This document shows positions 25,191-36,425 of a stretch of 64,000 bases of DNA, in pieces. The notes below the pieces were generated by a model. It was not told the DNA's origin. It did not search any database and saw only the letters and a program-made list of their open reading frames with translations. Source of the stretch: Sparassis latifolia (Eukaryota; Basidiomycota; Agaricomycetes; Polyporales; Sparassidaceae). Numbering within the stretch: the stretch's first letter is position 1; every line of letters begins with the position of its first letter. Made by a program: the position numbers and the translations under genes. Location of the stretch: positions 2,418,001 to 2,482,000 of the forward strand of contig CM031559.1 in NCBI GenBank assembly GCA_018466975.1. The letters run 5' to 3'.

Positions 25191-26478
25191 AGATTTGTCT
25201 ATGTAAATTCAAAAATGCACACATAAAATTGAATGAGTTTGCACTCTCGGAAGGGTCGATCCTTGCAGACTAAGCGTGAGCAGGCAGGAAGTGATGGTGA
25301 CTCAGTGGACCACCGGCCTCCAAGGCATCTTCAAGTTCACCCGAACACCCGTTGAGAAGCAAAAATAATTCTAAGTCATGTTACTCAATTTGCCAATACT
25401 GAATCCCCGGCGGTGCAGCACTGCTCAGCCATCCTTATTGCGCTGTCAGTTTGCATGGTGACAAGGAGAGAATCCAGCTATCCCGAGATGCCCATAACAG
25501 GTGGCACCGCGATGTGGTCCCAGTGAAATGCAGAGGGTACTCACAACTGACCAATTGAAGGTTGGTCCCAAATGAGAGACAAAATGAGGCACGATATATT
25601 GAGGTGTTGGACAAATGAGCAAGTGCAAGTCACCGATGGAGGCGGGCGCGCTTGAGCGTGTTTACAATGTTTACAATACGATATCCGCCTTCGCCCCAGT
25701 GGGCTTAGGACATGTCTATGACAGGCCTCGACAAACCAAGTACGTATGGAGCAGCGGATCTACAATGGCATGAGCAGGACGTTGGCCAGACTAGCACTCC
25801 GCTACCTGGAGTACAGGATCACCGGTGATAAGACCATGTAGGTGGATGGGGGTTATGCCGGAAGAAAGGACTCCTTGAAAGGAGGGGAAAGCATCAACCA
25901 AGGACCCTCTGTACCAACCCCTTACATAATCCAACCCAGTTGCCCAGCGGGAACGTGAGCGAGCATGAAGTCTGCTGTGAACGGCAGTCGTCCATCCTAG
26001 GACAAACGATGATGGTTCATGAATGCGACAGACCAAGTGGTAGAGGAAGTGACGATGAGCTGGTTGGCGTGCTGCAGGGATGGATGTGCGATTGGACTGG
26101 TGGATGATGGTGAGGGTGTGTCTGGCTGCATTTGCCCAATGTCGGGAATGCCAACTCCATACGCTGGATGCCCATCATGGGGCGGGTATAGAGGGTTGGA
26201 TGAGCTATCGGCGATGATAAAATCCCAAATTCATCGAGGCCGGGACGACAACATGGTGGTGGTTGTTGTTGTTGTTCGTAGGGACTTGCCCGATTTGTTG
26301 CTTACAGACATTTTTCACTCCATCCACATTGGAATTCTTCCTGACTTTGACCGTACTGCGCAAACTGACGTTCCTCGCCACCACACCATATTTTCAACTA
26401 TAAGAACATGTCTCAGTCCTCATCAAATTTAGCACCCTCCTCGGGATACCCTCATCCTCCAGCATTTATTGATTCATC
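25191..26478. other. Spacer between the two divergent genes of the insert
   Basis: Holds the 5' end of the transposase-like gene (first exon not resolved) and the promoter of the 364-aa gene. A short GTTGTT-rich run lies near 26255-26278. Nothing else was recognised. Confidence 0.4.
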
Positions 26479-27892
26479 ATGACCATCTTCGACGATCTGG
26501 ATGCTGCATCTGTCGCATCGACACCATTTTCAACTCCTACTCATTCTGGTGGCCCGGTGGCCTCCCTGTCCCTGGGAAAACGTATGCGCTCTGTGGATGA
26601 AGACGATGTCGAAGAGTTACGCACTTCGACTCCAGTGTCATCTGCTGTCTCACCGCAGACTGATCTGCAGCCCAGTCGTGCAAGTAACAGCCTGACATTT
26701 GCAAAAAGCCTGATCTCTGGGAAGCGCTTCAAGCAGTCCCAGGTCGATGCAGTGGAGAGGTTTGCCCAGGCGAGTTTTTTGTGCATTTTCTGATGGCTTG
26801 GCTGACCACATCGCACAGGCAACTGTGGATGAGCGACTTATCATGATTTATATTGCTTTAATTGGTGGGCAAGGTCAGGACGATGCGAGGGCAGTCGAAC
26901 TGGCCAACTGGGTCCCATTGAAGGCCTTAGAGGTTTGTTCATGTTTCATACCAGATTTTCGCCACTGACTTGGATGTTGTAGACCAACCTGCAGACATTT
27001 GGCCAACTCATCATCCTCTCGCACAAGATCAGAGGATATAGCACGTCCGTTGCAGCAAAGCTATTGTGGGTATGTAACTGGCCTTGTCTTTATACGGATA
27101 ATCTACTAACTTGCCGTTCCAGACTTTGGTAAAGTCCCTCAAGTGGGATATTCCTGCTGAGGTCTTCACCAACCCTGCAGCCACCAAACGCCTCGACGAG
27201 CGAGTCCGCTATCATCTTACACAAGCGCGATCCAATCTAAAAAAAAAGGTATGATTTCGCTCTTTTTTTTCTACCGCCAAATGGACGTGTTGTCAGCTGT
27301 TAGCCAGTATTGCAAGTGTGGACAAAAACGAGCACCTCCATATCTATCAGCTCGCGGAGAGTGTCTGCTCGGGTACGAGAATGAACATAACAATTGAGCT
27401 GTGCAGACGCCTTGCGATCCTTGTAAGTTTGTCGCTTTGTCATCAACTTTGTTCATATTGCTCATATTGACTTGGATGTGCAAAAGCGTGCTGAGATTGA
27501 GCTCAGCAAAGACAAGGATTTTTGGATGAGGGTTGATGCACGGCTCAATAGCCTTCATGAGAAGTACAAAACGAACCACCCGAGCTCGTTGGTGAAGTGA
27601 GTGTCTCACTCTTTCGTATTGACTGTACTTACCGATATTCCTACTCAACAGGGCCATACGCAAGATTCTAAAGAACGATGAAGCATGCCATGGTCCCGCA
27701 GTGGATCTCCGCGCTGAGATCCGTGACGAGACTGTGGCCGAAACTGTGCTGCAAGTTGAGCGCGCTATTGTGGATTCTTACAAGGTTTTATCCGTGACTG
27801 ATAATCCGGTGCCATCGAGTTCTGGTGATGTCTCGACATCTGCAGGAGGGACGGGGACAATGATGGCAGAGTCCTCAGCCTCCGAGATCTGA
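26479..27892 (+). CDS. Intact 364-aa protein of unknown function inside the insert
   Basis: Seven exons, all phases correct: 26479-26769, 26819-26932, 26983-27069, 27123-27248, 27297-27422, 27487-27596, 27652-27892. I do not recognise the family. Seen: a Ser/Thr-rich N-terminus with basic patches (GKRMRS, GKRFKQS), a mostly helical middle rich in Leu, Lys and Arg, and a Ser/Gly-rich C-terminus ending SSASEI. No transmembrane segment or signal peptide. The first intron begins with GC (CAG|GCGAGT). It is divergent from the transposase-like gene, with 1.3 kb between them, so it may be the second gene of the same transposon. Its frame is clean, which suggests a young or selected copy. Confidence 0.7.
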
Positions 27893-29595
27893 GCAGTGAC
27901 AGCGATGCCTTTAGAGTGTTGTTGTGTCGTCTGCGGTACTCTACAGCCCAAAATGTATATAGGATTGTTTTTTAATCACAATATGCACTTGATGTCATTC
28001 TACAACCAGTAACAATAATCCGCTGTGTGATCCAGAGCTTACAGGGATGTCAATACGAGGTTGTACCCACTAACCTCTCCTTCTGGGAGACACATGAATT
28101 GACCGATGCCTAGTATGTACATCAGCAAACTCGCACGAGTCTGGTGAGTCTGGTGCCAGATGCACCATACACGCCACGCTGCCACAAACGCTCGTGGCAC
28201 TACATTTGACCTACGTATTTCCACGATGCATTCTGTGGCACCATACACTTACCAGACAGAGAAGTCCGGTGCCATACTTGAGCCATACTCAAGCTATACT
28301 CGGGCCATACTCGAGCCATACTAGATCCACGATGGTCCAATTTTTGATAATTGAATATATGAAATATATTAGGACACTACTAGCTAATACTACAGGGACG
28401 GTATGGCAACTGAAGACACCGGCAACCAAGCTCAATCACAGAGTGATGGCACAACTATGAGCATGCTCGAGTGTGGCGGTGGTGCTCCACGCGCACGGCG
28501 TGCTGGCCCCCGCCGGCCGCAATCGCGTTGTGCTCACTCGCGTGCGTCGCGGAGAGCGCGTCGGCGCGCAGGGGCTGGCGTAGTGCCGAGGGCATCTGAG
28601 TTGGCCTTGTGGAAGAGGTTCTGTAAGAGGCGACTGACGGTGCATTGCATCTTCTGAGTGTTGCGCGACTTCAGTGACTGACCATGAGATGCAACGGAGC
28701 ATGGCGACCAAGGTCTTTCGCCCCCCGTCCGAGCTGGAGAAAGAACGCATGATTGTGCTTTAGGAGACCTGATCTGAGGAAAATGTTAGCTCCCCGTCGC
28801 TCATTGCAATTCATCACGTACCCGATTTGCCCCGTTTGCACCAGCGTCGGCAACAGACTGCACCTTGGTAGAGATAGGTCGCGTGTGAACAGAGGGCGAC
28901 ACCACAGATGCTGGCAGTGGGACTCCTGCGGCCGTAGCTGGTGTCATCCCGAATTGCTGACAGAATTTTAGCAACTGGATACGCAGCACAACACAGGCCT
29001 TCCTACCTGAAACAGGTTGAGATGGCTAGACGTAAATGAAGCTGTGTCGATAGGAAAAAGGGGAGCGTTCGTCTTCAATAGCGTTAATTATTACGGCTCG
29101 TTGATAGTGGTTGCTTTGGAGACCTACCTGACCATTGTTCCAAGGAGCAGGGCCAGGGGGCAAAGGTCCGAAGTTGCCGAACGACGATCCATAGGATTCG
29201 AAGTGGGGACCAGGGGGATTAGGTTAGAATAAAGACGAACAAGTCTCAGAGGACATCGCTGAGCGTCAATGTATTGTGACTTATTTGGTTTGTTCAACAA
29301 AGTCACATGCTTTGTGGACTTAGCACACCAGATGCTTCAAAGTTCGAACATGAAACAAGCTCGACAGAATGTGGAGTCAAGTCAGTTGCCCTGTGGCCAG
29401 TAGCACATTCTCTACATGTACAGTAGTCAATATCATGCAATAAATTACAGTATATCTTATTTGTGTTGTACTGTGGCAGGGAATCAGAATGTATGGTAGA
29501 GTATAGCTCAGTGTGGTGCCACACTAACCATAGCAACCATACGCACCAGACCAAACCATACTTGTGTGAGTTTGCTGATGTACCGGTGCCTACAG
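27893..29595. other. Gene-free right part of the insert, with CCATAC-type short repeats
   Basis: AT-rich DNA with a GC-rich patch at about 28484-28600. Around 28160-28325 the motif (G/A)CCATACTCGAG and variants recurs at least seven times, and ACCATAC recurs at 29520-29562. Clusters like this can be subterminal transposase-binding repeats. No convincing coding exon was found. Confidence 0.45.
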
Positions 29596-31250
29596 ATGAC
29601 CAAAACCATGCACACACCAGAGGATTTTCCACCTGAGAAACCTCTGGGAGTGGCCACATTCCGTGTCCATGAGCGGGTTTTTGTGGCTGACGGACGTCAG
29701 GTCAGTGTCAGCGGCTGGCGGGCGGCATCAATCACCGGTGACGTCTCGACGTGGAATCCGCGTGGGATCTGGAGTGAAGTGTACATGGGTTTCACTTGCA
29801 AGCTGTTGATAACAGCTGTCTCGCTTTGCAGACCCTTAGGTTCGGTGAGGATGAACGCTTCTGGTGGGAGACGTCCGGCCGCATCCTCGCAAACATGTTC
29901 CAGCACCTGGGCTACAGTGTAACTGTCCAGTTCCTCCACATGCTGTTTTTCCATGTTCGCATCCTGCCGTTCATGGGCCCGCGTCCAAACTGGCAGAATA
30001 AGCCAGTGTTCAAATCATATATGGTGTGTTTTCCACCAATACCGTAGTCCCTCCCCCGAATCCTGATGAATCTGGACACAGACCGATGACCACACCCCCA
30101 TAGAAGTCAGTTGGATTGTTGGTCCTGAGGGCTCAACCACCGTGCGCTATGCGATCGAACCCATTGAGAAGAGCCTATTCGCCAAGAAATCAGCCGCGCT
30201 CAGGATGGTCGACGAGATGCGCCCTGTAGTGAATCATCTCGACCTCAGCTGGTTCTTCTTGCTGGACAAGGTGTTGGTTTGGCATGGGCAGACCAATGCT
30301 TTAGGCACCAAACATCTTACTCAATATTTTCTTGGTCTGGCAAGCATATACTATCCCGCTTCTCCTTCTTACAACTGTATGCAGGCTTTGACTGTTCTCA
30401 CACCGGTGCCATCACCCTAAAGGCATACTTTCTACCGGAGATCAAGGCCGCGCTGACGGGTGTCTCGAAGGAAATGCTTACGATGCACGCACTCAAGTCG
30501 TTGGATGCTGAGTTGACAATTCCATGGAAAGGTGAGTCCAGGCAGTGCCAGCTCCCATTTGAGATTGATGGGCTACTGTGCAGCTATCATTATGTACTTT
30601 AACACGCTTCCATCTTCTATGAGGCCGGATATCGAGATCCTTGCGACTGACTGTGGGGCGCCTGAGGACAGCCGCATCAAGGTGTATGTCCGGACGCGTT
30701 CAACTAAGTTCTCCGACCTCGAAGGACTCATGACGCTCGGGGGATCTCTCATGGGGCCCCACTTTGATGACGCCTTGGCTGCACGTGCCATATATCTGTT
30801 GTCGTCTCCTTTTTAACTTCCTATTCACAGGCGCTTGTCGACCTCTGGCGCCTGGTCATGGGCGTCGACACCGCTATGCCAGACTGGAAGGAGCAGCACC
30901 TGGTGTCGCCCTCATCGAACAACAACCATATCACTTGTGGGTTGCTGCTTTACTACGAGCTGAAACCAGGGTGCGCACAGCCGTTGCCGAAGGTGTACCT
31001 GCCCGTGCGCCACTACTGTACAGATGACCTCGCAGTTGCACGCGGGATGCAGGCGTTCCACCGTGCACGAGGCAACACGCTGCTCAATGGGTATGTGCGG
31101 GATGTGGAGGCCATCTTCGGGCGCCACCGCCCGCTTGGTGTGCGCACGGGCATACACACGTATGTCTCGCTTGCAATCAAGAGGAAGGAGTTTGAGGTGA
31201 CGAGCTATTTCAATCCAGAGGCGTATGGGCCTGAGCGGTTTAGCCCGTGA
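29596..31250 (+). pseudogene. 3' part of the DMATS aromatic prenyltransferase gene, with a foreign 5' flank
   Basis: Exons inside and after the repeat: 29832-30023, 30082-30334, 30385-30531, 30584-30780, 30831-31250, in phase to a TGA stop. The C-terminal part has the family blocks DSRIKVYVR, LEGLMTLGG, CGLLLYYELKPG, PKVYLPVRHY, DDLAVARGMQAF and IHTYVSLAIKRKEFEVTSYF. With the exon 1 found at 20443 the gene would total about 442 aa, a normal DMATS length. Here exon 1 is absent. Upstream lies an unrelated open frame (from the ATG at 29596) with a GTGTAC that could act as a donor in the right phase, so a chimeric product is possible. The last intron is GC-AG (GCACGT donor at 30781). Confidence 0.8.
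29782..30695 (+). repeat. 914 bp direct repeat, copy 2
   Basis: Partner of 20577-21490. Identity starts at TACATGGG on the left and stops after GTCCGGAC on the right. The 8,291 bp between the copies is the insert. Confidence 0.9.
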
Positions 31251-31695
31251 AGGTTTGATTTGTTAGTAGCGGTGGCATGGTCACTTCACCTATTACTGTA
31301 TCTAGCCCACCGAGTGAAGTTTGACCAGATCAGATCATGTGCAGATAAAGAGGTACAGTACTATATCAATTGGCAGATGAATATCTCCTTCTGGAATTCT
31401 CTGTGCGTCTTTGTTACAGGTCACCCAATCACTGAGCCACCATGTTATTAGTATGTTACTGAGTGGTACGCTATACGGGGAAACAAATCAACTATTATCA
31501 CGGAAAGAATACATTCATCTAGACAGGCAGGGGGAACATGTTGTACAGACGAAAAGAGGAGGCTGAAACCTGCACTCAATACTGTACCTCAGAGAGGGAC
31601 AACCTCGTCGCCCAAGGGATCGCACCAAGAGACCAGGCTTTATCGAATGGAAATAGTTTAGCAAGTGGTTTCGAGTGGAAAAAGACGCAGACAGC
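31251..31695. other. Convergent spacer after the DMATS 3' part
   Basis: Tail-to-tail spacer with the retropepsin-like gene. No coding signal was recognised. Confidence 0.4.
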
Positions 31696-32733
31696 TCACT
31701 CAATCTGACCGTAGGCTTGCGGAAATATTTGAGAAAGTTGGGGACAGATCGAGGTGGGCTGAATCTGATATTGTAGACGGTTAAGGAGAGCCTACGCATC
31801 ATCATAAAAATGCCGTGAGTTTTGTCTTCCCTATTTCATACCGAGCGGAGGGGGGGACTAGGAGCCAATGTAGGAGCGAAGACTTACGTGTTGACCGAGA
31901 ATGATGAATGTAACCCCGTTCGGCAGCGTAGGGCGAAAATGAATGATTGAATCCACTCTTTGGTTTACACCTTGAAACCTGGAGTATAATATTAATGACC
32001 GCCAAGCCACAAATACAAGGCTGGGCGCACGAGATTTCCATGATGGCGAAGCCTTCGTCCTGATTGTTTCTCACGACGGAATCGAGTAGGTGGGTAACGA
32101 CGAAGGAGGTCTGAGCGCCAGTATCCCAGAGGCACCAGACGTTTTCGAAGACGGATTGAGGTGGGTTGTCCGTCTGGTCTTCAGCGCTGGTGACGACGCT
32201 TGAACGAAGGGCAGGCGATTAGCGGCGGCATCCTGGGACAAGGCGAGCTAGGTGAGTGTGAACGGATCTGGAACCTTGCCGTCCGGGAACGTTTGTTCGG
32301 TAAGATCAAGGAGACGGCGTCTGCGTTCTTTGGCTAGCGGATCAGCCTTGGCGGGTTTGGGAGGATCGGCAATAAACTTGGAGGTCGTTGTGAATTGCAG
32401 CCCGGACGGCTGCTCCGGGATGTTAAGAGCGACTGTGGAAGATAGGTTGAAGGAGAGCAGACAAGTAGTAGCGGAAGGCTTACGGTTGGATAGTGTAGCA
32501 AGGCGCTCGCTCGCTCGAGCAATCAACTTGACACGCTTAGCTTCCTCCTCTTCACGAATGACTGAGACAATGTCGTTCACTGAAACCTTGATGGCCAATT
32601 TCGCCAGTGCGGCCTCAAGTGAGTCGATAGAGACCACTTGAAGGTCGTTGGCCGGAAGGGGAGGCGGCATGGTGAGGCTTGCGTGAGGATAGTGCTGTTC
32701 TGGCGTGTCCTTAGGAGCCTGGGACGGAGGCAT
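31696..32733 (-). pseudogene. Retropepsin-like aspartic protease gene (DTGA motif), interrupted
   Basis: The ATG is at 32733. Exon 1 (32733-32484) joins 32432 and reads KRVKLIARASERLATLSN, then KERRRRLLDLTEQTF. A TAG at 32248-32250 and one missing base near 32190 break the frame before ENVWCLWDTGAQTSFVV, which has the D-T-G-A catalytic motif of retroviral-type proteases. Further exons give HFRPTLPNGVTFIILGQH, with a hydrophobic-hydrophobic-Gly motif, and a last exon ALLNRLQYQIQP to the TGA at 31696-31698. No reverse transcriptase or LTR lies nearby, so this looks like a host or domesticated gene rather than a retroelement. Function unknown. Given the window's deletion errors, it may be intact in life. 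Confidence 0.5.
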
Positions 32734-33195
32734 AGACAAACCAGGAGGATTCTGGGGTGCCTCAGAGGCAAGGTGGAGTTTGACTTTAGCAGCGAGCCCG
32801 CGAGCAGCTCGGTCAAACTAGTGCTTACAAAGCGAGAGGCCTGCAGCCGCAGTAGGGAGGCAAACCGGGCGCCTGCGCTCGGCTGGCCCGATAAGGTAGT
32901 TACGACCTAACGATCGGGACTTGGATCTGCACGCAAAACTCGCAAAACTACCTCAGGCTGCGTTCACTTGACATATCGTCGATCTCTACCTACCCGCGGC
33001 TGCAGCTCCCTGAGTCACTAACACTTTGTCATTCTGAGCTTCCACTGTCTGACTTTTGTCGAAAAGACCAAGGCCCGTGTACATTCGACTCACTGCCGGA
33101 TTACTTGAAGTGACGGAGTTAGAGAGGACGATCGGAGGACTGAAAAACGCATAATTGCCGAGCAGACACTGGTCATTTTATTTCAGGGAAAAATC
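32734..33195. promoter_or_regulatory. Divergent promoter region between the retropepsin-like gene and NOP4
   Basis: A 462 bp head-to-head spacer. It probably holds both core promoters. No specific site was identified. Confidence 0.4.
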
Positions 33196-36100
33196 ATGGC
33201 ATCCCCGCTTGGAAAGCGGAAAGAGAGAGACGGCGAGGATACACCGGTAGTGACACATGGGTATGTCGCTCTACCCCCGCGGGCTGTATTCTTATGCACA
33301 GCGCCGTTCCTAGGTCCACCCTGTTCGTGTCGAATCTTCCTTACAATGCGACCTCGACAGACCTACAGACCCTCTTCTCTGACCTTGCTCCAGTGCGATC
33401 TGCGTTTGTCGTTCTCGCACATGGCTCTGGTGTCTCCAAGGGTGTTGGATATGTCTCTTTTGCTGTCAAAGAAGATGCACAATCGGCATACGACAAAATC
33501 AACGCGGAGGGGATCGTACTAGATGGCCGGATTCTCAGAGTTCAGTGGGCGGAATACAAGGTTGTCAGTGTTCACTTAGTTTTTACTCAGAGTTAATTCC
33601 TGCACCGTAGAGCAAGGACAAGACGCAGAAGGAGAAGTCTGAGAAGAAGCAACCCCGCCCTTCCGTCCCCCGTCCACACCCAAATCCAGCATCTCACGAC
33701 CCACTTGCGATCCGCACCGTCGTAATTGGGGGTCTCCCTGCTTCGATTGACTCGAAAACACTCTGGAAGAAGATCCGGAAGTTGGAGGGGGCCGAAAAGG
33801 TCGAATGGCCAATTACGTCGGATGCAGGTGTTGGGGGTCACAGCGTAGGTGAGTTGTTCTAGTCATAGTCATCGAATCAAACCAAGTTGGCGCGCTTTTT
33901 GCAGCTCATGCGCTGTTTACCACACCTGCGACTGCGTCGGAGGCGGTGAACAAGCTCCATGCACATGTCTTCAAAGGGTCTTTACTATCTGTGACACTCA
34001 AGAAGCGGCTAGATAGCCTCGCTAAAACATCACGAAAGCCGAAGAAAGCAGCTACAGCCCCGCCCAATGAAGCAACTCCAAGTCGTGCAAGCCGACTCAT
34101 TGTCCGCAACATACCTTGGGATATCAAGGAACAGGATCTACGCGCCATCTTCTTACCATTTGGCCCTATCCACTCCATCGACATACCCCGGGTTGCAGTC
34201 TGTGCGAAAGAAGATGTGAAGTCTGAAGGTGGAGACGAGAAGACGTCACGGATCAAAGGCTTCGCATTCGTCTGGATGCTTAGCAGGAAAGACGCGGAGA
34301 AGGCCATGGAGGGGTGCAACGGCATGACAATACAGGCGGGGATGGCGGAACGCATGGTGTCTGACAAACATAAGAAGAAGAAACAGAAGAGGGAGGAGCT
34401 CAAGCGGCAGCAGGCGCCGAAGACAGAGGATGGGGAAGAAGGTTATGAGGAGGAAGAGGGCGCCGCGCAGGGTAGAGCACAGAGGGTGATCGCTGTGGAC
34501 TGGGCGTTGAGCAAGGACCAGTGGGAGATGGCCAAGGCGAAGATGGAAGCAGAAGGCGAGGGTGACAATGACGTTGAGATGGCGGAGGCAAGTCATGACG
34601 CGGGGAGTGAGAATGACGGCGGTCAAAGTGGAAGCGAGAGCGATGGAGAGCAGACCGGTTCGGATGACGAAGACGAGCATCTTGGCGTGCATCAGGACGG
34701 AGAAGAGGGCAGCGATGATGAAAGCGATGACGGGAGCAGGATCGACGGTGATAGCGATGGCGAGGACGAGCAGGAACCTGCGAAACCTACATTACCTCCG
34801 CCGGAAAGCGGGATGACTCTCTTCGTTCGCAACATTCCATTCGAGGCAACGGACGACGAGCTGAGAGTGTTGTGCGTTTATTCATTCTTCTTCATCATAC
34901 TTGTTGGTCTAAGTATTCTGCAAGATTCCGTGCCTTCGGCCCCCTCCGATATGCGCGTATAGCTATGGACCCGGAAAGCGGGCGTTCAAGAGGCACAGGT
35001 TTCGTCTGCTTCTGGAACAAAATGGACGCGGACAAGGCCATTGCACAGAGTGAGATTTTACGCTCGGAAACGGTCGGCGACAAGGCAGCGGCAGTAAGTG
35101 TATCCATTGACTTGTGTATGATAAGTCCCATGCTGATGTCTATTTCAGCCGAAGAAAAATCCATTCAAGTTGCCGTCTCTCCTCACTCCCGATCCTTCCG
35201 CATCAATGGCACAAAATCTGGTCTTGCACGGTAGGACGCTGGATGCCATTCTTGCGGTGACCAGGGACGAAGCGGGCAAGCTCAAGGAAGCGGGAGAAAG
35301 ACAAAGGGAGAAGGCCGACAAGCGGAATTTATATCTCCTCAGAGAAGGCAGTACGTGGCACTCACGTCATGGTCGCCGCCACCACGCTAATGTACGTTTT
35401 GCAGTCATCCTGCCTAACACACCTGCAGCAGAATCCCTTGGTCAGACGGAGCTGGAGAAGCGTACACAATCGTATAACTCCCGCCGAGCACTACTGCGCT
35501 CCAATCCCTCGCTTTATGTTTCGAGAACTCGGCTGAGCGTCCGACAGCTACCCATCTTCGCGAGCGAGCGCATGCTGAAGAGATTGGCGGTACACGCGGT
35601 GCGGACATTCGAGAAAGAGGCTAACGAAGGTGTTCGCCAAAAACTGACCGATGATGAACTATTGAAACCGAACCATACAGAGGATCCTGATGCTGATGGG
35701 GAGATCAAAGAGGAGGAGCACGAGGAGCAGAATAAAAAGAGAGGGAAGAGTAAGGGAGGGCGTGACACGGGTGTCATTCAAGCGAAAATCGTTCGTCAGC
35801 AAGACCGAGTAGATCCAGTCACCGGAAAGGGCCGTAGCAAGGGGTATGGCTTCCTTGAAATGGCCAAACATGCCGATGCGCTCAGGGTTCTTCGGTGGGC
35901 GAACAACAATCCCAGCGTAGGGTCGCTCTTCGAGGAGTGGTGGAAGGGCGAGCTGAAGGATTTGTTGAACGCTGAGAAGAAGAAAGAAAAGATGGACGAG
36001 GCTCGAGTGAAGCGTGTCAAGGAGGAATTTGAACGCTCGGCCAAAAGCAAGAGCACGCTTATTGTGGAATTCTCGATAGAGAATGTCCAAGTTGTCCAGA

Positions 36101-36425
36101 GGCGTGCTGCTCAGCAACGCGAGAAACAACAGGTATTGCCTAGCCGGTATCCTGCTTTGTTCTTACACGTCTAATTTCGTCACAGTCCTCAGGAGGACCC
36201 ACAAAGCGTTTGCGACGGCTTTCTTTGCCTGAAGTCAAGACTGAGCCGCAGGCAGATAAGTTGGACGAGCGATCAGCCAAAAAACGCCGAATCTTGGATC
36301 CTCAGCTCAGTTCTGAAAAGATGAGCAAACACAAAACCATTGTGAAGAGTGGTCAAAAAGTAGGTTCTATGATTGGCAGGAAACGGAAGGAGCGAAAACT
36401 GAAGAAAGCTGGTGGTTCACGCTGA
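33196..36425 (+). CDS. NOP4: NOP4/RBM28-type nucleolar RNA-binding protein
   Basis: Eight exons with correct phases: 33196-33260, 33314-33560, 33611-33848, 33905-34871, 34925-35093, 35149-35350, 35405-36132, 36186-36425 (951 aa). RRM1 (about residues 25-105) has TLFVSNLPYNAT and KGVGYVSF. A weak RRM2 has TVVIGGLPAS. RRM3 has RLIVRNIPWDI and KGFAFVWM, RRM4 has TLFVRNIPFEAT and RGTGFVCF, and a C-terminal RRM-like part has GRSKGYGFLEM. A long acidic Glu/Asp/Ser linker lies between RRM3 and RRM4, and the C-terminus is Lys/Arg-rich, fitting nucleolar retention. Known: Nop4/RBM28 is needed for 60S subunit assembly and 27S pre-rRNA processing. Length and RRM order fit the family. No lesions. Confidence 0.9.

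Noticed and set aside
28484..28600. GC-rich patch as a coding exon
   Set aside because: The translation is Arg/Ala-rich without splice sites or a family match.
20443..31250. Two separate functional DMATS paralogues
   Set aside because: Each copy lacks the part the other has, and the shared 914 bp are virtually identical, so one gene was split rather than duplicated whole.
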